Shown here piece after piece: positions 43,471-52,318 of a stretch of DNA of 64,000 nt. The notes under the pieces are model-generated. The model was not told the DNA's origin, did no database searches, and saw only the letters and a list, made by a program, of their open reading frames with translations. Source of the DNA: Stenotrophomonas sp. Iso1 (GTDB taxonomy: Bacteria > Pseudomonadota > Gammaproteobacteria > Xanthomonadales > Xanthomonadaceae); NCBI RefSeq assembly GCF_027497995.1, contig NZ_JAODBT010000001.1, positions 310,001 to 374,000 on the forward strand, given 5' to 3'. Within the stretch, counting starts at the first letter, position 1; every line of letters starts with the position of its first letter. The position numbers were made by a program, and so were the translations under genes.

Positions 43471-44618
43471 AGCTGGTTTCTCATCTGGATGAGCAAGCGG
43501 ATGCGTTCGCGCAGCGCGGTGTCGTCCCGCGAGGGCGGAACCTGCATTGCGGTCTGCACGCGGGAAATGGGCCACTGCAGGTGGTCGGCGATGGCCTGTA
43601 CCTGCGCCTCGCCGGTGAGCGCGGCGGCCATCGGCGAGCGCCGGCGCAGACGCGCCAGGAACGATTGCCGTACCGCGTCGTACAGCAGCGGTGATTTGCC
43701 GTAGCGGTGCAGCAGCTCGCCGCTGGCACGGACGTGCTCCAGCAGCGAGCGGCGTTCCTCGCGTGGCGAAGGCAGTAGCGCGCCAAAGCGTTGGCTGCGC
43801 GCCCACAACCATGCCAGCAACGCCAGCAGCAGCGGCAACCAGATCGGCCAGCCGCGCTGGATCACGGTCTTCCACAGCGACGGCATTTCCATCGCATAGA
43901 CCAAGTGGACGGTGCCTTGGCCGTAGTTGGGGGCCAGCACCAAACGGGAGAGGTCGCGGTGCGGCAGGTCACGCAGGCCGGGGTCGCCCGGGCCTGTGCC
44001 GTTGAGCAGGAAGTCCATATCGCCCAGAATATCGACGCGACCGGTGCCATAGCGCAGGCGGGCCCAGGCCACGCTCTTGTCGGCGTTGCCATCGCTCCAG
44101 CGGTATTCAACGCGGGTGGTGCCATCCAACGTGAAGCGGGTGCCGCCGCAGAATTCCTGATGGCTTTCCTGCCCGGGCACCTGCCATGTCTGGCAGCGCG
44201 CAAACCCCTCCTGGCCGGCTACGCCCAGGCGGTGCAGCAGATTGTTCCCGTCGGCATCCAGAGCCTCGTCCGGCTCCTGTGCACGCAGCACCAGGTGTCC
44301 GCCGAACTGCACCCAATCCAGCAGATCGTCGACCTGCGAGGGCGTGAGCAGGCGTGGGTCGTCCAGCATCAGCACGGTGTCGCCGGGCTGCAATCGCATG
44401 GTTGGCAGGTCGAGCTGGCGCCGCGATTCGGCCTTGCCGCCATCACGACGAATGGTTTCGCGCAGCGCGAACAGCGGGTTGTAAGTGGGCTCGCCGTAAG
44501 CCGGCAGGGTGATCTCCTCGCTGCCGCGCTCATAGTTGCTCAGGAACAACACCGTCAACACGCCGCACAGCAACAGCGCGACCAGAGCGATCAAGGCGTA
44601 ACGCCAGCGCAGGCTCAT
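43467..44618 (-). CDS. DUF4350 domain membrane protein
   Basis: A 383-residue protein, MSLRWRYALIALVALLLCGV, with an N-terminal membrane helix, a periplasmic DUF4350-like alpha/beta domain (TYNPLFALRETIRRDGGKAE, LDDPRLLTPSQVDDLLDWVQ, GGHLVLRA) and a second helix (GWPIWLPLLLALLAWLWARS) followed by a helical cytoplasmic tail. The start at 44618 overlaps the previous stop as ATGA. The family is always found in MoxR/DUF58/DUF4129 operons in my experience; its role is unknown. Confidence 0.86.
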   Translation of the reverse strand: MSLRWRYALIALVALLLCGVLTVLFLSNYERGSEEITLPAYGEPTYNPLFALRETIRRDGGKAESRRQLDLPTMRLQPGDTVLMLDDPRLLTPSQVDDLLDWVQFGGHLVLRAQEPDEALDADGNNLLHRLGVAGQEGFARCQTWQVPGQESHQEFCGGTRFTLDGTTRVEYRWSDGNADKSVAWARLRYGTGRVDILGDMDFLLNGTGPGDPGLRDLPHRDLSRLVLAPNYGQGTVHLVYAMEMPSLWKTVIQRGWPIWLPLLLALLAWLWARSQRFGALLPSPREERRSLLEHVRASGELLHRYGKSPLLYDAVRQSFLARLRRRSPMAAALTGEAQVQAIADHLQWPISRVQTAMQVPPSRDDTALRERIRLLIQMRNQL

Positions 44619-46183
44619 GCCGGCCACCCGTACTGACGATGCAGGTCGCCCAACAACGCTTGGAATTCATCCTCACGCGGTAGCCGGCCGGCGTAGGCGG
44701 CGTATTGCCAGGCACGCACCATGCGTGCGAACAACAGACGGTCGGCATCCTGCGGCATGCGTCGGGAAGCACGCAGGCACTGTGCTTCGGTGGCGCCGGG
44801 TGGCAGCACCACGTCGGCGCGTTGCGACAACACTTCGACCGAAGCGCGGTACAGCAGTGCCAGGGCATGCCGCGGCTTGCCCTGCTGCCAGAGCTGCCGC
44901 GCACTGCCCAGGATGTCCGGCGGCAGCACGTCGGGCAGTTGCAGGACATCCTGCTGTACGGGGCTTTCGGCCTCACGTCTGCGGCGTCCGCTGCCACGCA
45001 ACCACGGTAGCCACCAACGGGCAGTGAGTGCCAACGCTACTACCAGGATGCCCACCACAATCCACAGGAAGCTCTGGCTGATCAGTGCGAGCAGCTTGGC
45101 GAATGTGCTGAACGGCAGGTCCGGCAGATCATCGCGCTGCGCGCGCTCGGCGTCGTCGGGCTTTTTCTTTACCCAGCGCGTGACCGTGCGCTTGGTGCCC
45201 AGTTGCGGGTCTTCATATACACGGGCGGCGGCTTGACGAAAACCAGCGGTGTCGGCGGGGGTTTTGCCAAATACGCTTTCCGGCGTAGCGACGGGCGCAT
45301 CGGCATCTGACGCTGTTTTGTGGTTGTCGTGAGGGGTAGGTTCTGCCGCATCGCTGTGCTGTGCGTGTGTGGGCAGCACCGGCAACGCGAATACCGCCAG
45401 CAGCATCACCAGCAACGGCGCGGTGCGCAGCAGCCGTTCGCGCAGGCGGCGGAAGGCGATCTCCACATCCCACGCTTCCAATGCGGTACGTCGGTTGAGG
45501 TACAGGCCGAAACCCGCGCCGCTGAAGAACGGGCTGATCAGTGTCATCGCCGCCCAGGCCAGCAGATTGAAGCCGATCCACGCCCACGCGGGGGTGTCTT
45601 TGCCGATCAACTCCCAAGTGGCGCGCAAGGATTCGGACAACCATTCCACCGGCACGAACATGAAAAACAAGGCCACACCAGCCAGCTTCAACATCACTTC
45701 AAAATGCCAGCACGTCCACGTCAGCAAGGTGGCATGGCCATAGCTGCCACCGCCCAGTGCGCTGCGGCGCAGGGCACGTTGGCCCGCATCGCCACCTTCG
45801 AGTAGATCCACTGGCATCAACAACGAACGCGCCGGGCTCAGGCGCCGCCAGGTCAGGTAAGCACGCGTGCCGCGCCAGCCCCAGTTCCACTGCGCACGCA
45901 GGGTTTCGGCCGTACCGGGCTCGGCACCGAAGGCACCGCGTGAAATCACATACAGCGGGATGCGCTCGAATGCCGGCTTCAGCCACCACAACACGAAGGC
46001 GGGCAGCCACAGGTTGTCCAGCCACCAGCCAGCAAGATTGAGCAACGCAAACACGGGCAGCGTCAGCAGCAGCCACGGCTTCCAGATGGCGCCGGCATGA
46101 CGCCGCACCAGCGCAGTGCCCAGCTCCATTGCTTCCCACTGTGAACGGGCGCGCAGCACCACGTTGAGCTGGTCAATGCGCAT
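44615..46183 (-). CDS. DUF4129 domain membrane protein
   Basis: A 522-residue protein with several N-terminal membrane helices, an unusual periplasmic Asp/Ala/His-rich stretch near residues 275-330 (HSDAAEPTPHDNHKTASDAD), another membrane helix (SFLWIVVGILVVALALTARW) and a cytoplasmic C-terminal DUF4129-like helical domain (ARQLWQQGKPRHALALLYRA, AYAGRLPREDEFQALLGDLH). GGAG lies six bases before the ATG at 46183, which overlaps the end of the SpoIIM-like gene by 11 bases. Typical partner of DUF58/MoxR genes; function unknown. Confidence 0.85.
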   Translation of the reverse strand: MRIDQLNVVLRARSQWEAMELGTALVRRHAGAIWKPWLLLTLPVFALLNLAGWWLDNLWLPAFVLWWLKPAFERIPLYVISRGAFGAEPGTAETLRAQWNWGWRGTRAYLTWRRLSPARSLLMPVDLLEGGDAGQRALRRSALGGGSYGHATLLTWTCWHFEVMLKLAGVALFFMFVPVEWLSESLRATWELIGKDTPAWAWIGFNLLAWAAMTLISPFFSGAGFGLYLNRRTALEAWDVEIAFRRLRERLLRTAPLLVMLLAVFALPVLPTHAQHSDAAEPTPHDNHKTASDADAPVATPESVFGKTPADTAGFRQAAARVYEDPQLGTKRTVTRWVKKKPDDAERAQRDDLPDLPFSTFAKLLALISQSFLWIVVGILVVALALTARWWLPWLRGSGRRRREAESPVQQDVLQLPDVLPPDILGSARQLWQQGKPRHALALLYRASVEVLSQRADVVLPPGATEAQCLRASRRMPQDADRLLFARMVRAWQYAAYAGRLPREDEFQALLGDLHRQYGWPA

Positions 46184-47168
46184 CGCCCGCTCCGCCACGT
46201 CCGCCACGCCATAACCACACGATCACCAGCGTCCATAGCACGCCGGACGCAGTGAGCTTGCCCCACATTGGCACCCAGACAATGGCGGACCAGAACGCTT
46301 CAATGAAGGCCGCCACCAGCAGCATGAAGGCCACGCCCAGGCATAGCCGCGCGCCGATCACACCGCCTTCCACCAACGCATCGATACGTCGTTTGCGCCC
46401 CGGTGCCAGCAGGCGCAGACCCAACTGCAGGCCGGCGCCTCCGGCGATCACGATGGCAGTGAGTTCAAACGGTGCATGGCCGACGACGAAGCGCCAGAAC
46501 GGCTCACCGAAGCCGGCGTTCTGCAGGTGCCCGGCGACCGCGCCGATGGTGATGCCGTTGAACAGCAGCACCAGGACCGTGCCCACTCCCGCCAGCAGGC
46601 CGCTGGCAAACGTGCGCAGGCCGATGCTGATGTTGTTCATGATGTAGTGGCCGAACATCGCCCAGTTGGTGCCACTGTCGCGGCCCAGGTGGTCGGCGGC
46701 CGGGTCATACATTTTTTCCATCTGCGCGATCTGGCGTGGATCGAGCAACAGGTGGATCAATTCTGGCTGAAATTGCAGCAGCACGAAGATGCCGATCAGC
46801 GGTACCGCGAACAATGCGCAGGCTATCCACATGGCGCCGGCCTGGCGGCGTACCAGCTGCGGGAAATCGGCGATGAGGAATTCCACCGCGCGCTGCCAGC
46901 GTGGTGCCGGCGTGCGATAGAGCAGGTTGTGCCCGCGCTGCATCAGCTGCTGCAGGCGTTCCACCAGCTGCGGGCTGTAGCCGCGACGGCGCGCCAGTGC
47001 CAGTTGTTGGCACAGGCGCCGGTAGCGCTGCGGAATGGTTTCATCGCCGGGCAACGGCGGGTCCAGACCGCTATGTCCCTTGCGCGCCTTCTCACCACGA
47101 CGTTGTAGCCAGTCCTCGAACTGCTGCCATTCGTGCTGATAGCGGGTGACGAACTGTTCCTGTCTCAT
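46173..47168 (-). CDS. SpoIIM-like (DUF95) membrane protein
   Basis: A 331-residue protein: a cytoplasmic helical N-terminus (MRQEQFVTRYQHEWQQFEDW) then about five membrane helices with the family pattern FGHYIMNNISIGLRTFASGL, GTVLVLLFNGITIGAVAGHL and FVVGHAPFELTAIVIAGGAG. Stage II sporulation protein M homologues occur widely in non-sporulating bacteria, mostly within this operon type. The start overlaps the RDD gene stop by four bases. Confidence 0.9.
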   Translation of the reverse strand: MRQEQFVTRYQHEWQQFEDWLQRRGEKARKGHSGLDPPLPGDETIPQRYRRLCQQLALARRRGYSPQLVERLQQLMQRGHNLLYRTPAPRWQRAVEFLIADFPQLVRRQAGAMWIACALFAVPLIGIFVLLQFQPELIHLLLDPRQIAQMEKMYDPAADHLGRDSGTNWAMFGHYIMNNISIGLRTFASGLLAGVGTVLVLLFNGITIGAVAGHLQNAGFGEPFWRFVVGHAPFELTAIVIAGGAGLQLGLRLLAPGRKRRIDALVEGGVIGARLCLGVAFMLLVAAFIEAFWSAIVWVPMWGKLTASGVLWTLVIVWLWRGGRGGAGDAH

Positions 47169-47860
47169 CGCCGCCCCAGCAACCAGTTGGCCATCGCGTA
47201 CAGGCGCAGCACGCCGGTCTGTCCGTCGGCCTCGGTCAATGGCGTGACAATGTGGGCAAGCTCGCGCTGGCGCGGTGCCGACAGTGCCGGTGCGCGCTCG
47301 GCAAAGGCGATCAACGCGGCTTGCTCACCCGGCTGCAACGGCAGCGGTGGCGCAAGCACGGTGTCGATGCGCGGAGGCGCCACAAAGGTGCGCGGCGGGC
47401 TGTGCACCACCAGCGAGCCGGCCACAAGATCACCCAGACGGCGGCCATGCGCATCGCACAAGCAACTGACCAGGCCCAGCGCATAGCCGAACGGCAGGAT
47501 GTCCACGGTACGCAGCAGGTTGCGCACGATCGCCGGCATCCAGCCCAGCGGTGCGCCATCGCGTGCGACCACGCGCAGGCCCAGGACGCGCTTGCCCAGC
47601 GTCTGTCCCAGCCACACTTCCAACACGATGGGGTAAACCCAGAACACCAGGAACATCAGCCCCAGGTAGATGCCTTTGCCCAGCCCGCCCAGCATCAACA
47701 GCAAGGGGCTCATCACGAGCAGGGTGCCGAAGCGGATCACCAGGTCGATCAGCCATGCCAGGGCACGCGGCACCGGGCCGGCCGCCGGCAATTGCAGCGG
47801 TACGCCTTCGGGCGTGATGACTTCCAGATAGGTGTCCAGCATCGGCGCTGCAGCACTCAT
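47165..47860 (-). CDS. RDD-family membrane protein
   Basis: A 231-residue membrane protein, MSAAAPMLDTYLEVITPEGV, with the RDD signature RALAWLIDLVIRFGTLLVM (Arg-Asp pair in the first helix), a second helix pair (LGLMFLVFWVYPIVLEVWLG, QTLGKRVLGLRVVARDG) and SCLCDAHGRRLGDLVAGSLV. The start at 47860 gives the normal family N-terminus though the ribosome site is weak. First gene of the RDD-SpoIIM-DUF4129-DUF4350-MoxR-DUF58 operon; all junctions up to MoxR overlap by 4 to 11 bases, so the products are made in fixed ratio and probably form one membrane assembly. Confidence 0.9.
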   Translation of the reverse strand: MSAAAPMLDTYLEVITPEGVPLQLPAAGPVPRALAWLIDLVIRFGTLLVMSPLLLMLGGLGKGIYLGLMFLVFWVYPIVLEVWLGQTLGKRVLGLRVVARDGAPLGWMPAIVRNLLRTVDILPFGYALGLVSCLCDAHGRRLGDLVAGSLVVHSPPRTFVAPPRIDTVLAPPLPLQPGEQAALIAFAERAPALSAPRQRELAHIVTPLTEADGQTGVLRLYAMANWLLGRR

Positions 47861-47995
47861 CGCGACACGCCCAGCGAGGGCTGCGTGGCTTGCATGCGGT
47901 GATGGAAAGTCCGGTTTCCGGCCCGGACGGATGCCTGGGGCATTCGGGTCTCTGCTGCGTCCTGTCAGGACGCAGACTTTAACCGCCGCCAAGCG

Positions 47996-48023
47996 GAAAA
48001 CCCAGCCTGCGGTAAGCGCAGGC
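47996..48023 (-). terminator. Terminator after DUF2167 gene
   Basis: On the minus strand GCCTGCG-CTTAC-CGCAGGC is followed by TGGGTTTTCC. It lies 16 bases past the DUF2167 stop codon and separates it from the RDD operon. Confidence 0.7.
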
Positions 48024-48038
48024 CGGGCGGGTTGGGCC

Positions 48039-48947
48039 TTAGCGGTTGCTGCGCTTGTCGCGCTTGCCGCCAAACAGCTTGCCGATGCTGCCGCCCAGGA
48101 ACAGCACGCCGATCAGCAGCAGCTTCCAGAACTTGGCCAGCAACAGGCCGATCTTGGCGAACAGACCAGCTTTGGCCGCCAGCCCGCCGCCGATCAGGGT
48201 GGCCACGCCGTAGGCGGCGACCTTGTCGGTGCTGGGGTTGTGGTCGGCGTAACGGGCGCCTTCGTTGAACTCGGTCAGCGGCAGCAGCCGGCCCATGCCT
48301 TCGCGCACCATGCCGACCTCGGACATGCTGGAGACCGCATTGAGGCTCAGATAACCCTGCCGGCCCAGCACGCGGATGTCGTAGTTCAGGACGTGCTTGG
48401 GCGTGTCGTTGAAGGCCAGCTCGCGTGCCCAGTGCAGTTTCTTGCTGGAAGCGTCATAGCGCGGTGGTACCGCCCAGCCAACCAAGTCGAGCGTGCCGTA
48501 GCCGGCTTTCTCGCGTTCGGGATTGGCATCGCGGATGTTGCTCTGCATGTCGCCGAGCAATTCGTCGTAATCGATCTTGTGCGCGTCCTCGTCGGACACA
48601 TAGCCATCGTCGGAGTAGGTGACTACCACTGCCCAACTGTCATCGGCGGTAAGTTCCGGCGAACGCGGCACGATCAAGCCCAGCACGCTGTCGTCGGGTG
48701 GGTTGCCCCACATGTCTTCCAGTACGCGGCGTGCGTCAGCCTTGTCCAGATAACGGAACTCGTTGTCCAGATTGAAATGGGCTTTGGCTTCGGGCACGTC
48801 GATCTGCCCGGAACGGAAATGCAGTGACTGTACGAACTGCTCGGCCGTCATGCCCTCTTCTTCCTGGGCAACGGCGGCAAACGGAACCAGCAACAACAGC
48901 GACGCTACGGCCAGCAGGCCCAGCGCCCTGGACTTCATCGACTTCAT
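48039..48947 (-). CDS. DUF2167 family membrane protein
   Basis: A 302-residue protein with a signal peptide (MKSMKSRALGLLAVASLLLL, cleavage near VAQEEE), a periplasmic domain with GQIDVPEAKAHFNLDNEFRY, RVLEDMWGNPPDDSVLGLIV and AVVVTYSDDGYVSDEDA, and a C-terminal membrane region (AYGVATLIGGGLAAKAGLFA, LLLIGVLFLGGSIGKLFGGK). These are family marks of DUF2167; function unknown. The gene stands alone between the RDD operon and the carbonic-anhydrase-like gene. Confidence 0.9.
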   Translation of the reverse strand: MKSMKSRALGLLAVASLLLLVPFAAVAQEEEGMTAEQFVQSLHFRSGQIDVPEAKAHFNLDNEFRYLDKADARRVLEDMWGNPPDDSVLGLIVPRSPELTADDSWAVVVTYSDDGYVSDEDAHKIDYDELLGDMQSNIRDANPEREKAGYGTLDLVGWAVPPRYDASSKKLHWARELAFNDTPKHVLNYDIRVLGRQGYLSLNAVSSMSEVGMVREGMGRLLPLTEFNEGARYADHNPSTDKVAAYGVATLIGGGLAAKAGLFAKIGLLLAKFWKLLLIGVLFLGGSIGKLFGGKRDKRSNR

Positions 48948-49028
48948 GTCAATCCCTCATTGGGCGTCCCCACGCCCGGACGCGCATTTTGCACGCCTTG
49001 CCGCAGCACCGACAACGGCTACCCGGTA

Positions 49029-49568
49029 TCAGCCCAGCATGCCGCGGTACTGGTCCTTGACCTTGACGTAATGGTCGGCCGAATAGCGCAGGCCTTCGAT
49101 GTCTTTCTCGCTGAGCTGGCGCATCAACCGTGCGGGGTTTCCGGCCCACAACTCGCCAGTGCGTACCACTTTGCCGGGGCCGACCACGGCACCGGCCGCG
49201 ATGAAAGCATTGGGTTCGATCACGGCACCGTCGAGGATGCAGGCGCCCATGCCGATCAGGCAGTAATCGCCAATCGTGCAGGCGTGGATGATGCATCCGT
49301 GGCCCACGGTGACGCCTTCGCCGATCAACGTCGGGTAGCCGCCCTTGTTGTACGGACTGTCATGGCTGACGTGGATGACTGCACCGTCCTGCACGTTGGT
49401 GCGTGCGCCGATGCGGATGTAATTTACATCGCCGCGAATCACGGTGCCCGGCCAGATCGAGGCGTCATCACCGATCACGACATCGCCGATCACCGTGCAC
49501 GCCGGGTCCACATAAACGCGCTCGCCGACGACGGGCATCTTGTCCAGGAAGGGGCGTAGTGCGGTCAT
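49029..49568 (-). CDS. yrdA: Gamma-carbonic-anhydrase-family hexapeptide protein (YrdA-like)
   Basis: A 179-residue left-handed beta-helix protein, MTALRPFLDKMPVVGERVYV, with hexapeptide repeats (VIGDVVIGDDASIWPGTVIR, YIRIGARTNVQDGAVIHVSH, ACTIGDYCLIGMGACILDGA). The zinc-ligand His residues of gamma carbonic anhydrases are in place: VIHVSHD and VGHGCIIHACTI. The end ELWAGNPARLMRQLSEKDIE is typical. The start at 49568 fits E. coli YrdA in memory. Whether it hydrates CO2 is unproven for this subgroup. Confidence 0.92.
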   Translation of the reverse strand: MTALRPFLDKMPVVGERVYVDPACTVIGDVVIGDDASIWPGTVIRGDVNYIRIGARTNVQDGAVIHVSHDSPYNKGGYPTLIGEGVTVGHGCIIHACTIGDYCLIGMGACILDGAVIEPNAFIAAGAVVGPGKVVRTGELWAGNPARLMRQLSEKDIEGLRYSADHYVKVKDQYRGMLG

Positions 49569-49797
49569 GGATGAAGCTCTTTCAGTGAACGAGGGCGGCG
49601 CAATGATAGCGCGCGTGATTGTTGTTCCGGTGGGGGACATGCGGAAGCGCGTGGAGGTTGCCGTTCAATCGTGATGTGGTTGTTGGCAGTAACGATGGCG
49701 GTCAAGAGCCGCTGCGCGAGTGTGTTGCAGCGTGTCTTGCTGGCGAGAGGTAACGCTTCGCGCGGCTGCTCCCGCGTCATGATCCTGGTGCCCAGTG

Positions 49798-49858
49798 TGT
49801 AAAGGAGGCTTGACAGGCCTCGGATTGCCGGGGCAGGATGTGTCAAGCGTCCTTTACA
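49798..49858 (+). promoter_or_regulatory. Promoter flanked by two matching operator palindromes
   Basis: TGTAAAG-GAGG-CTTGACA (49798-49815) and TGTCAAG-CGTC-CTTTACA (49841-49858) are two copies of the dyad TGTNAAG-N4-CTTNACA, mirror images of each other, with centres 43 bp apart. TTGACA at 49810-49815 can serve as -35 and CAGGAT at 49834-49839 as -10 (18-bp spacer), so one operator covers the -35 and the other begins just after the -10. The gene pair behind it encodes a membrane protein and an XRE regulator, the likely repressor. Confidence 0.65.
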
Positions 49859-49889
49859 GGCGTTCCGTACGTGGCTAGCGGGAGCAGAG

Positions 49890-50474
49890 ATGAGCCGTAA
49901 CGTGCAATCAATGTGGTTGCTTTCCAGTGCCGTGCTGCTCGCTGGTGCAGGGGCTGTGGTGATGCAGCTGGCGTCGTTCTCCGGCAATACAAAGTTGTCG
50001 GGTGTGTTGTTTGGTATCGCAACCGGGATGGGTATCGCCGCAATACTGCGACGCTTGATGCCCGAGGATTGCGATGCCGCGCCGCCGGCACTGCGCAAAC
50101 GCTATACCCGCGAAGTCATCATCGCCATGCTCGCGTATGCGGTGCTGCTGGTGGTGTCGATCCTGCTGCTGAAACAGGTCGATGGCGCGCCGCTGCGAGC
50201 GTTGATCGCACTGCTGCCGGTACCGCCCATCGTGCTGGTGCTGCGGGCGATGATCCGTTACATCCGCGATGTCGATGAGCTGCAGCAGCGTATTGAACTG
50301 GAAGCGGTGAGCTTCGCCACGGCGTTTGTGTCGCTGGTGTATCTGACCGGTGGCTTCCTGCAGTCGGCCAAGGTCATCGATGTGCCGTCCAACGCGGCGA
50401 TGATCTGGGTGTTTCCGCTGGTCTGCCTGGCCTACGGGTTGGCCAAGGCCGTGGTTGCACGGCGTTACAACTGA
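49890..50474 (+). CDS. Hypothetical membrane protein paired with XRE regulator
   Basis: A 194-residue integral membrane protein with about six helices, starting MSRNVQSMWLLSSAVLLAGA. A cytoplasmic segment holds PEDCDAAPPALRKRYTREVI, and a later one IRYIRDVDELQQRIELEAVS. The layout (membrane protein followed 11 bases later by a small XRE-type regulator) is common in Gram-positive and Gram-negative bacteria, where the regulator represses the pair. No transport or enzyme motif is visible. Start chosen at the first ATG after the operators. Confidence 0.8.
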   Translation: MSRNVQSMWLLSSAVLLAGAGAVVMQLASFSGNTKLSGVLFGIATGMGIAAILRRLMPEDCDAAPPALRKRYTREVIIAMLAYAVLLVVSILLLKQVDGAPLRALIALLPVPPIVLVLRAMIRYIRDVDELQQRIELEAVSFATAFVSLVYLTGGFLQSAKVIDVPSNAAMIWVFPLVCLAYGLAKAVVARRYN

Positions 50475-50485
50475 GGTGGCGGCAG

Positions 50486-50683
50486 ATGGATAACCGCCTG
50501 CGTGAACTGCGCGACGCTGAAGGATGGTCACAAGGGGAGTTGGCCGAACGCCTGGAAGTGTCCCGGCAGACGATCAATGCTCTGGAAACCGGCAAATACG
50601 ATCCCAGCTTGCCACTGGCGTTCCGCATCGCCCGCCTGTTCGGGGTGCGGATCGAGGAAATTTTCTTTCCGGATGTCACATAG
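50486..50683 (+). CDS. Small XRE-family transcriptional regulator
   Basis: A 65-residue helix-turn-helix protein: MDNRLRELRDAEGWSQGELA, then LEVSRQTINALETGKYDPSL and LAFRIARLFGVRIEEIFFPD. It belongs to the YgzD/YozG-like group of mini-regulators consisting of the DNA-binding domain only, which dimerise on palindromic operators. The paired dyads at 49798-49858 are the obvious candidate targets. The gene is co-transcribed with the membrane protein upstream. Confidence 0.93.
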   Translation: MDNRLRELRDAEGWSQGELAERLEVSRQTINALETGKYDPSLPLAFRIARLFGVRIEEIFFPDVT

Positions 50684-50755
50684 CCAACCCGGCCGCGTCT
50701 GGGTAATGGCAGAACCGTTGTTCGTTTCTTTCAATCAATCGTGGGGGCTGTTCCG

Positions 50756-52288
50756 ATGATGTCCCGCAAGACCCAAACCCTTCTGGCGATAGCCGTTGTC
50801 GCCGGCCTTGTCGGCTACCGCATGACGCGGCCTGCCGCCGATGCGCCGGGCACCGCCAAGCCTGTCGCCGAGGAGGCCGCTGTTACGGCCAAACCGCTGA
50901 CGCTCGGCAACCTGCAGTTCCGGCCGTGCAGCCTCAGCTCGTCCTTCAGCAAGGACAGCATGGAAGCGCAGTGCGCCACCTTCGAGGTGCCTGAAGACCG
51001 CGCCAACCCGGCGGGCCGCAAGGTGCCTCTCAACATCGCGTGGTTGGCGCCGGAGAAGGAGGGCGATCTGCTGCCGGATCCGCTGTTCTTCCTGGCCGGC
51101 GGCCCCGGCCAGTCCGCGGTGGACAGCTTCCAGCAGATGGCCCCGGCCTTCAAAGAGCTGCGCAAGCACCGAAATGTGATTCTGGTGGACCAACGTGGCA
51201 CCGGTAAATCCAACCTGCTGGCCTGTGAGACCTCACCGGAGGCTGTGGCTACGCCAGAGTCGTACGGGGTGGAAGCAGCCAAGTGTGCGGCGGAGCTGTC
51301 GAAGAAGGCCGACCTGCGGCACTACACGACCACCGAAGCGGTCGCTGACCTGGATGCGGTACGTGAAGCCATTGGCGCGACGCAGATCAATCTGTATGGC
51401 GTGAGTTACGGCACGCGTGTCGCCCAGCAGTACGCCATGCGCCATCCGCAGCAGACGCGCAGCATCGTGCTCGACTCGCCGGTGCCCAACAGCCTGCAGT
51501 TGGGCAATATCTTTGCCCGTAACCTCGACGACGCACTGGCGCTGCAGTTTGCTCAGTGCAGCAATGTCGCTTCATGCAAGGACAAGCTCGGCGATCCACG
51601 TGCCGAACTGGATGCCTTGCTGGCCAAACTGCGTGCGCAGCCGGTGATGGTGGCGTACCGCGATGCCGCCAGCGGTGAACAGCGCGAGGGTCAGCTCACT
51701 GCCGATACCGTGGCTGGGCTGGTGCGCATGTACGCCTATATGCCGGCAGCAGGTGCATTGCTGCCCAAGCTGATTCATGAAGCCGGTGCAGGGCGCTACG
51801 AGAACCTGATGGCACTGACGCAGATGTTGCAGAGTGACATGAAGGACAGCATGGCCATGGGCATGCAGTTGTCGGTGGTCTGCAGCGAGGATGGCGAAAG
51901 CATGACCGGCGCCGGTGGTGACGAAGGCACCGTGCTCGGCAACCAGATGGCGCAGGGCATGGCGGCGATGTGCAAGGTATGGCCGAAGGGCACTGCGCCG
52001 GCCGATTTCCATCAGCCGTTGACCACGCAGGTGCCGGCGCTGGTGTTGGCCGGTGAGTTCGACCCAGTGACGCCGCCACGCTATGGCGAGGACGTGGTCA
52101 AGCATCTGCCCAATGGCCGTTTGTTCGTGCTGCGTGGCCAGGGCCATGCGGTGCTCGGCGCGGGTTGCATGCCCAAGTTGTTCGCCCAGTTTGTTGAAAA
52201 GGCCGATGCCAAGGCACTCGATGGCGCCTGCCTGGACAAGCTCAACTATGTGCCGCCGTTCACCAGCTTCAATGGCTGGGAACCGTGA
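50756..52288 (+). CDS. S33-type alpha/beta hydrolase (tripeptidyl aminopeptidase-like)
   Basis: A 510-residue exported or membrane-anchored serine hydrolase: an N-terminal hydrophobic segment (TQTLLAIAVVAGLVGYRM), then the fold with DPLFFLAGGPGQSAVDSFQQ (oxyanion region), NVILVDQRGTGKSNLLACET, nucleophile Ser in YGVSYGTRVAQQYAMRHPQQ, catalytic Asp in AGEFDPVTPPRYGEDV and His in LRGQGHAVLG. The TAP C-terminal domain pattern fits. It probably trims short peptides in the periplasm. GGGGG precedes the ATG at 50756. The ABC exporter genes follow 30 bases later, perhaps in one transcript. Confidence 0.9.
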   Translation: MMSRKTQTLLAIAVVAGLVGYRMTRPAADAPGTAKPVAEEAAVTAKPLTLGNLQFRPCSLSSSFSKDSMEAQCATFEVPEDRANPAGRKVPLNIAWLAPEKEGDLLPDPLFFLAGGPGQSAVDSFQQMAPAFKELRKHRNVILVDQRGTGKSNLLACETSPEAVATPESYGVEAAKCAAELSKKADLRHYTTTEAVADLDAVREAIGATQINLYGVSYGTRVAQQYAMRHPQQTRSIVLDSPVPNSLQLGNIFARNLDDALALQFAQCSNVASCKDKLGDPRAELDALLAKLRAQPVMVAYRDAASGEQREGQLTADTVAGLVRMYAYMPAAGALLPKLIHEAGAGRYENLMALTQMLQSDMKDSMAMGMQLSVVCSEDGESMTGAGGDEGTVLGNQMAQGMAAMCKVWPKGTAPADFHQPLTTQVPALVLAGEFDPVTPPRYGEDVVKHLPNGRLFVLRGQGHAVLGAGCMPKLFAQFVEKADAKALDGACLDKLNYVPPFTSFNGWEP

Positions 52289-52318
52289 TGTCATCGCATT
52301 GCCAAGGAATCCGCTGAA

